Position numbers and translations under genes: made by a program. From the NCBI RefSeq assembly GCF_018687735.1, contig NZ_CP061304.1:558001-622000 (forward strand): a stretch of 64,000 nucleotides of DNA, written 5' to 3'. The DNA is from Polynucleobacter sp. MG-5-Ahmo-C2 (GTDB lineage Bacteria > Pseudomonadota > Gammaproteobacteria > Burkholderiales > Burkholderiaceae). The notes beneath the pieces were generated by a model. It saw only the letters and a list, made by a program, of their open reading frames with translations, was not told the origin of the DNA and made no database searches. Below are positions 42,357 through 50,734 of this stretch, in pieces. How positions within the stretch are numbered: position 1 is the stretch's first letter; every line of letters begins with the position of its first letter.

Positions 42357-45300
42357 GCGATAAGTTAGAAACCGCCATAGCCTGCAATCCCGCTGAATCG
42401 GTAATTGTTTCCGCTTGCGCTGGAAGTGGCAAAACATGGCTATTGGTGTCACGCATGATTCGTTTGCTACTAGCCGGCGCAAAACCACAGCAAATCTTGG
42501 CACTGACATTTACTCGCAAAGCTGCGCAGGAGATGCGCGATCGCCTTTATAAATTGCTAGAGGAGTTTTCTACCTGCGATGATGCTACCTTGATCAGTGA
42601 GTTGGTAGAGCGAGGTTTAGATGGAAAAGATGCCATTGCATTACTCCCACAGGCAAGAGCGCTGTACTTAAATGTATTAGCAAGCCCGCAGGCAGTTGTT
42701 ATAGACACTTTCCATGGCTGGTTTGGCCGCCTATTGGGGGCTGCGCCTGTATCTGCGGAGGTTCAGCCAGGCTTTAGCTTGCGTGAGGATGCCAAGCGCT
42801 TGCAAGAAGAATGTATGGCGGATTGGTGGGGCGATTTACCTGATGATCTACAAAAGCACTACGACGTTTTGTTGGAAGAGTTTGGTGCGGTAGAGACTCA
42901 AAAATTCTTGATGGGTAACTATAGTCTTTTCAAGCAAAGAGGCGCATGGACATTTTTCCAAGAGTCTTGCAAGAAACAGCACATTAAACCGATTGAGTGC
43001 TTAGAAAGAATACTGCCGCACTTGGGAACCTTAAACCCCCTTGAGGCACTTTGGAGGCAACCCCAGACAAAAACGAATTTAGAGTTTCTCTATAAATGTT
43101 TTTGTAACGGAACTCCAACCCAAATAGGAAGCGCCCCCTATATTGAGGAGGTCATCAAGCACCATATGGCAGGTGGATCCGTGATGGATATTGCTGATCA
43201 ATGGGAGACATACTTTTTTACCCAAAAACGTACTCCATTAGCTACTATTGCAAAGCCCTCCGCTCCTATGACTAAGTATCTCAAGAGTATCGGTGGGGAT
43301 CCTGATGAATTTACTGCGATTTGTCAGGGGTGGGTAGATGCCTATGAAGCCCTATTTGCGTGGCAGGGCGAGCATTTGATGCATACTTTAAATGATGCAT
43401 GGTTTGCTATGAGTGAAGCAATGCTTGCTCATATGGGAAAAACTAAAGAAGCCATGCGCGTTCGGGACTTTGATGATTTAGAAATTGGCGTAAGCCAATT
43501 AATGGCGAGCCCCGATAATGCTGCCTATCTACAGGCCAGATTAGATGCTAGATATAAACATATTCTGATTGATGAGTTTCAGGATACCAATCCACTACAG
43601 TGGCAGATTTTGCGCGCTTGGTTAGCGGGATATGGCGATGATGGCTCAATGCCAAGCATTTTTATCGTGGGTGATCCAAAGCAATCGATTTATCGCTTCC
43701 GCCGTGCGGACCCAAGATTATTTGAGAGTGCCCGCATATTTTTAGAGACTAAGCTTAAGGCTAAAGCCCAAAATAAAAATACGACACGCCGTAATGCGCT
43801 TGCTATAAATGAAGCAGTGAATAAGATTTTCTTGGCAGGGCCTTTGCCTGATACCTATCGGTATACAAAACAGGAAACTGCCTGGAAACCTTTATTAGAA
43901 GGCATTTCGGAGCACGACTACGCTGCAACTGGTGAAGCTTATCTATTGCCTTTGATAGAGCGCAAAGATCCGTCGATAGTAGAACGAAATGGTACGGCGT
44001 TTGATGGCCCTATTGAGGATGCCGGGAGCACTACAAGTGTTCAGCAACGCTATGAAGAAGGGGAAGTCGTTGCTCGTTTGATTCATCACATCATAGCTAC
44101 TCGCAAAGTGATGGATAAAAAAGATGGAAAACACTTCTGGCGTGAGGCTAGGGGGAGCGATTTCATTTTATTGGTGAAGCGACGCCAATTTTTACCCCAA
44201 TATGAAAAGGCTTTGCGTGATGCAGGCCTTGCTTATGACAGTTCGCGCTTAGGTGGTTTGTTAAATACTCTTGAGATCGATGATCTGATTGCATTGTTAA
44301 CGGTATTAGTTTCGCCAAGACATGATTTGCCTTTAGCGCAAGTATTGCGTAGTCCTATTTTTAGTTTTACTGAAGAGCAAATGCAAGAGCTCCGTAAGAG
44401 CATGGCTGACGGATTTTCATCATGGTGGGATGCTTTGCAGGCTAGCCAGAATCCACCAATACAAAAGGCTGCGCGGTATTTAGAACATTGGCGTGGTCTG
44501 GGCGAGGTATTGCCTGTGCATGACTTGTTAGATTTGATTTATCACGAGAGTAATTTACGAGTGAGTTACGCCATTTCTGCGCATAATCTAGCTCGTGCAC
44601 AGATGTTAGCTAATTTAGACGCCTTTTTAGAGCTCGCTTTAAATCAGGATGGTGGACGCTATCCTAGTTTGAGTCGCTTTATTGATGAAATGAATGCGAT
44701 GCGGCGTGGTGATGATGATGAAACGCCGGATGAGGGAGATGTAGAAGCGGAAACTGAGACTGATGCTGATGATGATATTGGCGAGGTAGATCTAGATAGT
44801 GAGATGTCAGATGAGGAGCGGCATCGACGTGTGCGCTTAATGACAATTCATGGTGCAAAGGGATTGGAGGCGCCGTTTGTTTTCATCCTTGATGCCAATA
44901 ATACGGAGTGGAAAGCGCCGCACCGAGGGGTGTTGTTAGATTGGCCACCAGAGCAGAATAGTCCAACCCATCTTTCTATGTATACCGCTAAAACTCTAAC
45001 AGGCGAACGTAGCGTGGTATTTAAAAAAGAGGGTGAAGTCAGTCAGAATGAAAACTGGAATTTGCTCTATGTGGCAATGACCAGATCTAAACAAGGCTTA
45101 TGGATTAGCGGTGTCGCAGCGAAGTCAAAATCTGGAATTAAAGAGCGCTCTTGGTATGGCAGGGCCTTGGCAGCAGGTATACCTACATTAGATATTGATG
45201 CACTCAACCTTCCAAGTGTTGCAATAGATACAAAAGAGATTGAAGTTGAGCGTGGCAGCATGCCATTTAAGATTGATCACTTTCAAGTTGAGTGGGGTAG

Positions 45301-45871
45301 TGCAATCACTACCCATCAAGAGCATCTTGCCAAGATTGAGAGTGGTGCATTAGCTCAAGAGTTGAGGGCGAAAGCTTTGGAGCAAGCAAAAGAAGAGCCG
45401 GATCCAGAAACCTTAGAAGAGGGTACAAACTTCCACAAGCTGCTCGAGTTCATTACCCCAGACTCCGCCAATCAAAACAAGCCAGCTATGCCAAGTGAGC
45501 AAGAGCTCATGAACTGGCTTGGTGTTGATCAGGGGGGCGCAAACAAACTTATTGCACACGTCCAAAAAGTACTCACAACCCCAAAGTTAAAATACTATCT
45601 GACCTCAGGCGAGTGGGTGCAGGCTTGGAATGAGTTGGATATCGCTAGTGAACAAGGCAAGAGCTACCGCATGGATAGATTGGTTGAGTTTGATGATCAC
45701 TTGGCCATCATCGATTACAAGCTCACCATCCCAGAAGTAGGTGGTGAGAAGTATGAAAAGTATCGCAAGCAGTTACAGGGCTACCAGGCTGAACTCACGC
45801 GCATCAGAAAAGACAAAACAAACAAGGCTTACTTGATTTCATCTAAGGGCGAGATGGTTGAGGTGAAGTAA
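42353..45871 (+). CDS. addA: AddA-like UvrD/RecB helicase-nuclease subunit
   Basis: A 1172-residue protein is predicted from the GTG at 42353. The open frame also has a TTG at 42335, but AAGGGA (42342-42347) is spaced for 42353, and the GTGA overlap with addB is typical. Superfamily 1 motifs are ACAGSGKTWLL (I), LTFTRKAAQEM (Ia), DEFQDTNPLQW (II), GDPKQSIYRFRRAD (III), MTIHGAKGLEAPFVF (V) and LLYVAMTRSKQ (VI). A C-terminal RecB-type nuclease is marked by YRMDRLVEFDDHLAIIDYK. The linker before motif V (about residue 790-820) is very acidic. It is the motor and one nuclease of the double-strand break-processing complex. Confidence 0.94.
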   Translation: MSDKLETAIACNPAESVIVSACAGSGKTWLLVSRMIRLLLAGAKPQQILALTFTRKAAQEMRDRLYKLLEEFSTCDDATLISELVERGLDGKDAIALLPQARALYLNVLASPQAVVIDTFHGWFGRLLGAAPVSAEVQPGFSLREDAKRLQEECMADWWGDLPDDLQKHYDVLLEEFGAVETQKFLMGNYSLFKQRGAWTFFQESCKKQHIKPIECLERILPHLGTLNPLEALWRQPQTKTNLEFLYKCFCNGTPTQIGSAPYIEEVIKHHMAGGSVMDIADQWETYFFTQKRTPLATIAKPSAPMTKYLKSIGGDPDEFTAICQGWVDAYEALFAWQGEHLMHTLNDAWFAMSEAMLAHMGKTKEAMRVRDFDDLEIGVSQLMASPDNAAYLQARLDARYKHILIDEFQDTNPLQWQILRAWLAGYGDDGSMPSIFIVGDPKQSIYRFRRADPRLFESARIFLETKLKAKAQNKNTTRRNALAINEAVNKIFLAGPLPDTYRYTKQETAWKPLLEGISEHDYAATGEAYLLPLIERKDPSIVERNGTAFDGPIEDAGSTTSVQQRYEEGEVVARLIHHIIATRKVMDKKDGKHFWREARGSDFILLVKRRQFLPQYEKALRDAGLAYDSSRLGGLLNTLEIDDLIALLTVLVSPRHDLPLAQVLRSPIFSFTEEQMQELRKSMADGFSSWWDALQASQNPPIQKAARYLEHWRGLGEVLPVHDLLDLIYHESNLRVSYAISAHNLARAQMLANLDAFLELALNQDGGRYPSLSRFIDEMNAMRRGDDDETPDEGDVEAETETDADDDIGEVDLDSEMSDEERHRRVRLMTIHGAKGLEAPFVFILDANNTEWKAPHRGVLLDWPPEQNSPTHLSMYTAKTLTGERSVVFKKEGEVSQNENWNLLYVAMTRSKQGLWISGVAAKSKSGIKERSWYGRALAAGIPTLDIDALNLPSVAIDTKEIEVERGSMPFKIDHFQVEWGSAITTHQEHLAKIESGALAQELRAKALEQAKEEPDPETLEEGTNFHKLLEFITPDSANQNKPAMPSEQELMNWLGVDQGGANKLIAHVQKVLTTPKLKYYLTSGEWVQAWNELDIASEQGKSYRMDRLVEFDDHLAIIDYKLTIPEVGGEKYEKYRKQLQGYQAELTRIRKDKTNKAYLISSKGEMVEVK

Positions 45872-45895
45872 GGCATAAAGCGCTATTATTGAATC

Positions 45896-46021
45896 ATGGA
45901 ACGCTTCCCCATCATTATCGAACTAGTAGAAACTGTGCAGCCTTGGATCTTCCGGGCCAGCGTTTATCTCTCCAATGCCTTTCTAGATGATCCGGCAATT
46001 CTGGCATTTGCTTTTTGCTAA
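45896..46021 (+). pseudogene. 41-residue open frame, possible fragment
   Basis: The open frame runs from the ATG at 45896 to a stop at 46019-46021. It encodes a hydrophobic peptide, MERFPIIIELVE then a stretch ending DDPAILAFAFC. The FPIII.W and DDPAI pieces resemble the C-terminal helices of TerC-family proteins, so this may be a decayed remnant. No Shine-Dalgarno sequence is seen. It could also be chance. Confidence 0.3.
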
Positions 46022-46036
46022 AACAGAAAGCAGGCG

Positions 46037-46077
46037 CCCAAATAAAAAACCACCGCATCGGTGGTTTTTTATTTGGG
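46037..46077. terminator. Strong bidirectional terminator (19-bp perfect stem)
   Basis: 46037-46055 pairs perfectly with 46059-46077 around a 3-base loop. Six T and six A inside the arms give T-runs for both directions. It lies between addA and the convergent Bug gene. Confidence 0.95.
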
Positions 46078-46091
46078 GCTAAAGAATTACC

Positions 46092-47054
46092 TTACTTAAT
46101 CATCCCTGCATTCTTGGCATCGTCCATCGCTTGAGCTGTTTTCTCTTTCATGAATGCTGGCATCTTTGCCAAAGGAACATCCACAATTACAAAGCCAGCA
46201 TCCTCTAATTTCTTCTTGGTTTCAGGATCGGCATTGAGCTTTGCAAAGTAGTCAGACATCTTTTGTTGTAGCACCAGTGGAGTGGCTTTAGGAACCGCTA
46301 CACCACGATACGCACCGTCCACCCAGTTCAGACCCAGCTCTTTGAACGTTGGTACATCCGGTAGAGCGGGGTTACGCTTCTCAGTCGCAATCGCCAGCGT
46401 ACGCACCTTGCCTTTTTGCTGAATGGCTAATGGTAGATATCCCATGGCGCCATCCACGTGCATTCCAATCAAAGCAGTAATTAAATCACCCGTACCTTTA
46501 AAAGGAACGTAATTGATTTTGACACCAGCCAACTTATTGAGACGCTCAACAGCCATATGATTGGCCGAGAACTGGGCCGAGCCCGCTAAAGATAGCTTAC
46601 CCGGTTCTTTCTTCGCTGCAGCAATAAATTCTTGATAGGTTTTGTAAGGGCTATCCGCAGAAACCATCAAAGCATCTGGAGTGAAGTGGTAATAGTAGAT
46701 CGCATTAATGTCCTCAGTTTTGTACTGAATACCCTCCTGAAGAGGCTGCAAAATCGTATGGGGAATATTGACGCCCACCACTGTTGTGCCATCAGCGGGG
46801 TAGGTATTGAGGGCACTCCATACCAAGGCGCCACCAGCACCAGCGCGATTCATGACCACCATGGGCTGCTTAAATTTCTTGGCAGAGATGTCGGCTTGGT
46901 AGCGTGCTACTAAATCAGATTCACCGGCAGCAGGAAAAGGAATGATGTACTGAATGGTTCTATCAGGGAAGGGCTGGGCACTTGCTCCCGATAGTAAGCC
47001 GCAAGAAATTAAACAGGTGCCCAGTAAAACGCGAAGCAATGGAAATAGTTTCAT
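46092..47054 (-). CDS. Bug-family (TctC-like) periplasmic solute receptor
   Basis: The 320-residue protein has a signal peptide ending ASAQ and the Bug fold: IQYIIPFPAAGESDLVARYQ as first ligand loop, VMNRAGAGGALVWSA, and INYVPFKGTGDLITALIGM. It differs from the other three in the window (PAAGESD instead of PPGGAxD), so it likely binds a different acid. It overlaps the upstream tartrate-dehydrogenase-like gene by 4 bases, which suggests the ligand is that enzyme's substrate or a relative. The permease is not adjacent. Confidence 0.92.
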   Translation of the reverse strand: MKLFPLLRVLLGTCLISCGLLSGASAQPFPDRTIQYIIPFPAAGESDLVARYQADISAKKFKQPMVVMNRAGAGGALVWSALNTYPADGTTVVGVNIPHTILQPLQEGIQYKTEDINAIYYYHFTPDALMVSADSPYKTYQEFIAAAKKEPGKLSLAGSAQFSANHMAVERLNKLAGVKINYVPFKGTGDLITALIGMHVDGAMGYLPLAIQQKGKVRTLAIATEKRNPALPDVPTFKELGLNWVDGAYRGVAVPKATPLVLQQKMSDYFAKLNADPETKKKLEDAGFVIVDVPLAKMPAFMKEKTAQAMDDAKNAGMIK

Positions 47055-48118
47055 TTAGAAATCTCCTCAATCACTGCGTTGGTGACATCACTCATCATGG
47101 CTGTGCCGCCTAAATCACGGGTATGCAACTTCGGATTGGCCGTGACTTTTTCAATCGCGGCCATGAGTTTTGCTCCGAGAGCTTTCTCGCCCAAGAAGTC
47201 GAGCATCATCACTGCAGACCAGAAAGTGCCAATTGGATTAGCGAGGCCTTTACCCATGATGTCAAATGCAGAACCGTGAATCGGTTCAAACATCGATGGA
47301 TAGCGGCGCTCTGGATCAAGGTTGGCAGTTGGCGCAATACCTAAACTACCTGCTAGTGCTGCAGCCAAATCACTCAACACATCTGCATGCAAGTTGGTCG
47401 CCACAATGGTGTCTAAAGATTCTGGGCGATTCACCATGCGCGCCGTTGCCGCATCAACCAATTCTTTGTCCCAAGTAACATCTGGAAAATCTTTAGCAAC
47501 GATATTGGCGATTTCATCCCACATCACCATGCCATGGCGCTGCGCATTCGATTTAGTAATGACGGTAAGATGTTTACGGGGGCGTGATTGCGCTAACTTA
47601 AAGGCAAAGCGCTGTACACGTTCCACGCCAACGCGGGTCATGATGCTCATATCAGAAGCCACTTCAATCGGGTGACCTTGATGTGCCCTACCACCCACGC
47701 CAGAGTATTCGCCTTCGGAGTTCTCGCGCACGATCACCCAATCCAGTTGGCCAGGCTTGCAGTTGCGTAGCGGTGTTTCAATACCAGGAAGAATGCGAGT
47801 AGGACGCACGTTTGCATACTGATCAAAGCCTTGGCAGATTTTGAGGCGCAAGCCCCACAAAGTAATGTGGTCCGCAATGTTGGGATCACCAGCCGAGCCA
47901 AACAAGATGGCATCTTTAGAGCGTAAAGGCTCAAGGCCATCGTCGGGCATCATAATGCCGTGCTTGCGGTAGTAATCACCACCCCAATCAAAGTGCTCAA
48001 ACTCAAAAGCGACTTCAGGATGTTTTTTGCTTAAGGCGGTTAAAACCTTTTCGCACTCAGGAATTACTTCTTTGCCAATTCCGTCGCCCGGAATGGACGC
48101 TATCTTGTACGTCTTCAT
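47051..48118 (-). CDS. Tartrate dehydrogenase/isopropylmalate dehydrogenase family enzyme
   Basis: The 355-residue beta-decarboxylating dehydrogenase has IASIPGDGIGKEVIPE at the start, VRENSEGEYSG in the substrate loop, RPRKHLTVITKSNAQRHGMVMW, and ATNLHADVLSDLAAALAGSLG, which holds metal-binding aspartates. FEPIHGSAFDI closes the NAD site. These resemble tartrate dehydrogenase (TtuC/YeaU), which acts on tartrate or D-malate, more than LeuB. Its last 4 bases overlap the Bug gene. It diverges from umuD across 147 bases. Confidence 0.88.
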   Translation of the reverse strand: MKTYKIASIPGDGIGKEVIPECEKVLTALSKKHPEVAFEFEHFDWGGDYYRKHGIMMPDDGLEPLRSKDAILFGSAGDPNIADHITLWGLRLKICQGFDQYANVRPTRILPGIETPLRNCKPGQLDWVIVRENSEGEYSGVGGRAHQGHPIEVASDMSIMTRVGVERVQRFAFKLAQSRPRKHLTVITKSNAQRHGMVMWDEIANIVAKDFPDVTWDKELVDAATARMVNRPESLDTIVATNLHADVLSDLAAALAGSLGIAPTANLDPERRYPSMFEPIHGSAFDIMGKGLANPIGTFWSAVMMLDFLGEKALGAKLMAAIEKVTANPKLHTRDLGGTAMMSDVTNAVIEEISK

Positions 48119-48242
48119 GTGTCTCCTACTGTTTTTATATGGGCTATTTCAGTAATAGCCTCTAGAGCCATTATGCAATCCCTTGCCCCCTAAAGGCATC
48201 AAAACAACAAAAACAGCCTCATTTTTACGGTTTTTACATATA

Positions 48243-48258
48243 CTGTATAAACATACAG
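48243..48258. promoter_or_regulatory. LexA (SOS) box upstream of umuD
   Basis: CTGTATAAACATACAG has the CTG-N10-CAG pattern of the Gammaproteobacteria/Betaproteobacteria LexA box. It lies 7 bases before the first umuD ATG and overlaps likely -10 elements (for example TATAAA at 48246), so LexA should block transcription. Start codons in frame at 48266, 48272 and 48284 leave the umuD start uncertain. Confidence 0.92.
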
Positions 48259-48265
48259 TATATTA

Positions 48266-48766
48266 ATGACTATGACACATCAAATGAATCCTGCCAAAGT
48301 AAGTCTTAGTCAAGAACCACAAGCCTTGGCGGGGCATTTTGCCGTCTATGAGCTCAAGCTCTTGAGTCACCGGATTTCAGCTGGATTCCCTAGTCCGGCA
48401 GCAGATTACGCCGAAGACGGCCTAGATCTGAACCATTATCTGGTCCAAAACAAGCCAGCCACCTTTATGTTCACCGTGAAGGGTGACTCGATGCTGGGTG
48501 CTGGGATTTGTGATGGTGACAAGGTAGTGGTTGATAAAGCCCTGAAACCAAAACACAAAGATATCGTGGTGGCGGTGGTTGATAGCGAATACACCATTAA
48601 GCGTTTGTATCAATTGCGTGGTCGTATTGAGCTTCAAGCGGAAAACCCCAACTATCAAGCCATCACCTTTAATGAGGGTAGTGAGTTACAAATTTGGGGA
48701 GTGGTAGTTGGGGTGGTACGCAAGTACAGTAACGCGAGTACGAGATATAGCAAAGGTACACAGTGA
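48266..48766 (+). CDS. umuD: UmuD, SOS mutagenesis autoprotease
   Basis: The 166-residue protein (from the first ATG) belongs to the LexA/UmuD S24 family. Self-cleavage is expected at A39-G40 in [13 protein letters not shown]75 in GDSMLG and K112 in YTIKRLY form the Ser-Lys dyad and keep the same 37-residue spacing as in E. coli UmuD. Cleaved UmuD' is the partner of UmuC in DNA polymerase V. It overlaps umuC by 1 base (TGATG). Confidence 0.95.
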   Translation: MTMTHQMNPAKVSLSQEPQALAGHFAVYELKLLSHRISAGFPSPAADYAEDGLDLNHYLVQNKPATFMFTVKGDSMLGAGICDGDKVVVDKALKPKHKDIVVAVVDSEYTIKRLYQLRGRIELQAENPNYQAITFNEGSELQIWGVVVGVVRKYSNASTRYSKGTQ

Positions 48767-50082
48767 TGAGCGCACGTTCTGAAGATTCGCTAAGCCCACT
48801 TTTTGCACTCGTTGATGTGAATAACTTCTATGTTTCTTGCGAGCGCGTGTTCCAGCCGAAGTTAGAAGAGGTGCCAATGGTGGTGCTCTCGAATAATGAT
48901 GGTTGTGCAGTAGCACGTAGTGCTGAAGTCAAAGCACTGGGCGTGAAGATGGGAGCGCCTTGGTTTCAGATGCAAGAGCTGGCTAAAAAGCATGGTATCA
49001 AGGCTTACTCATCCAACTACACCTTATACGGCGATATGAGTAGCCGTGTAGTGCAAGTGCTCAGAGCCTTTACGCCAAATTTAGAGGTTTACAGTATCGA
49101 TGAGAGTTTTCTGCAAATTGAAACTGTCCTAAAGCAATACCAGGACACAGTTGAATTGGGTCAAAGGATTAAGCAGCAAGTCAAAGACATGACTGGCTTA
49201 CCAGTCTGCGTTGGTATTGGCGCTAGTAAGACCTTAGCAAAGCTTGCCAATCATTTGGCCAAAAAACATCAGCAGTTCGCTGGCGTATGTGATGTGAATG
49301 CCATGACAAAACCAGAGCGCTATCAATGGATGAGCGAGACCGAAGTTGGCGAAGTGTGGGGTGTTGGTAGACAAATTGCCAAAAAACTCAAAGCCCAAAA
49401 TATTCATACCGTATTTGATCTCTTGCAGGCTTCACCACAGGCAATGCGTCAACAGTTTGGGGTCGTGATGGAGCGCCTTTGCTATGAGCTACGCGGCACC
49501 TCTTGTCTGCAACTCGAAGAGGTAGCGCCAGCCAAGCAACAAATTATTGCCTCACGTAGCTTTGGAAAACCAGTTACCAGTCAAGCGGAGCTTGCTGAAG
49601 CGGTTGCCACCCACGTAGCACGAGCAGCCGAAAAATTGAGAACTCAAAATAGCATTACGGGCGCGCTCACAGTATTTATTCAGACTAACCCGTTTAAACA
49701 AAACGAGCCACAGTACTACCAAAGCGTCACTATTCCGCTCGCAGATGCAACAGACAACACGCTAGCATTAACCAACGCAGCGCTGGCAGGTCTTAAGAAA
49801 ATATATCAACCTCACTTTCGTTACAAGAAAGCGGGCGTCATTCTGAATCTGATTGGCGATAAGCCAAGCGTACAGCAATCCTTATTTGAGGATATCGAAA
49901 GTAAAGGAAAGTCAGCACATCTCATGAAAGCCATGGATGAGATCAACAATCGCTTTGGTAATGCAGCAATCCGATCTGCGGCTGCAGGAACAAATAGCAG
50001 TAAACAAGAGTGGCAAATGAGATCGAGCAATAAATCGCCGAACTACACCACCAAGTGGGATGAGTTACCAGTAGCTAGATAA
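48766..50082 (+). CDS. umuC: UmuC, translesion DNA polymerase V catalytic subunit
   Basis: The 438-residue Y-family polymerase starts at the ATG at 48766, though a GTG one codon upstream is possible. [15 protein letters not shown] holds the first catalytic aspartate. SIDESFL holds the second acidic pair. [17 protein letters not shown] is the helix-hairpin DNA-binding part, and the C-terminal little finger follows. It copies past DNA lesions when the SOS response is on. Transcription should be controlled by the LexA box before umuD. Confidence 0.96.
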   Translation: MSARSEDSLSPLFALVDVNNFYVSCERVFQPKLEEVPMVVLSNNDGCAVARSAEVKALGVKMGAPWFQMQELAKKHGIKAYSSNYTLYGDMSSRVVQVLRAFTPNLEVYSIDESFLQIETVLKQYQDTVELGQRIKQQVKDMTGLPVCVGIGASKTLAKLANHLAKKHQQFAGVCDVNAMTKPERYQWMSETEVGEVWGVGRQIAKKLKAQNIHTVFDLLQASPQAMRQQFGVVMERLCYELRGTSCLQLEEVAPAKQQIIASRSFGKPVTSQAELAEAVATHVARAAEKLRTQNSITGALTVFIQTNPFKQNEPQYYQSVTIPLADATDNTLALTNAALAGLKKIYQPHFRYKKAGVILNLIGDKPSVQQSLFEDIESKGKSAHLMKAMDEINNRFGNAAIRSAAAGTNSSKQEWQMRSSNKSPNYTTKWDELPVAR

Positions 50083-50116
50083 ATGTAATAAAAAACAATA
50101 CACAAAGGAGAAGCAA

Positions 50117-50248
50117 ATGGACTTACTAAATAACTTTAATGGAATCTCTCTCGCCGTGATCATGGTTCTGTCATATTGGGCGGTATTGAAAAACACCAAG
50201 CGGCATGCAGGTGAAACGAAGCAAGTATTAAACGGTACTTATCGGTAA
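50117..50248 (+). CDS. 43-residue membrane peptide in the umuDC operon
   Basis: A short gene with an ideal AAAGGAG (50104-50110), 6 bases before the ATG, lies 34 bases after umuC and before the operon terminator. It encodes an N-terminal polar segment, a single transmembrane helix (about residues 10-24) and a basic cytoplasmic tail (KNTKRHAGETKQ). I do not recognise the family. Position between umuC and the terminator, with no promoter or terminator seen before it, puts it under LexA control. SOS-linked small membrane peptides elsewhere (such as TisB, or division inhibitors) make a toxin or division role conceivable, but that is inference. Confidence 0.7.
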   Translation: MDLLNNFNGISLAVIMVLSYWAVLKNTKRHAGETKQVLNGTYR

Positions 50249-50281
50249 AGTAGTAGCCAGAAAAGAGGCGGTAGGTAGAGG

Positions 50282-50325
50282 GGGAATAAGGAAATCACGG
50301 ATTCCTTATTCCCTTGTTATTGTTC
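50282..50325 (+). terminator. Terminator of the umuDC-peptide operon
   Basis: A 12-bp perfect stem (50282-50293 with 50302-50313) with an 8-base loop is followed by a T-rich stretch. From 50326 to 50607 no gene is seen; a near-palindrome lies at 50566-50582. Confidence 0.9.
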
Positions 50326-50607
50326 GTTCCCGACAACTGAATATCTTCGGTATCAGAGTTTTCTTGTAGCGAAATCATCTCCTACCTCTTTCACTTATTT
50401 ACTCAAACTTCTACGCTGAGCTCTTCAATATGGAGGAGGGCTTGTTTTGCGAGTTTCTATTGAGTGTTCTCATAAGCAGTTGCAACTATTCAGAGTTTCA
50501 TTAGACGCAAGAACTGTCCTAGTTTTGGCAATTATTTGGATGATTTGGGGAATTTTCAGGATTGTGAAGATCTTCTGAAGATCTGCTTTTAATATGGGGG
50601 AGGGTGG

Positions 50608-50703
50608 ATGAGCCAAACCCCCGGCACTGGCAGAAAATGGGTTTGGCTGCTTCGTTCCCGACCTGACCAGGTTATCCAACCCACCATGCGGGGAGGCCCA
50701 TCC
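50608..50703 (-). ncRNA. ffs: Signal recognition particle RNA (4.5S-type)
   Basis: The minus strand gives GGATGGGCC at the 5' end pairing with GGCTCATCC at the 3' end (with one G-U). The internal GGTCAGGTC...GAAGCAGCC is the conserved SRP54/Ffh-binding tetraloop region, with loop GGGAACG. The length of about 96 bases fits the small bacterial form. It works with Ffh to target membrane proteins. It is divergent from dnaX; a -10-like TAAAAT lies at 50709-50714 on the minus strand. Confidence 0.92.
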
Positions 50704-50734
50704 AATTCCATTTTAGCTTGTTAGAATGTAAGAC

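Noticed and set aside
50470..50679. 69-residue minus-strand open frame
   Set aside because: It overlaps the SRP RNA gene and has no family features.
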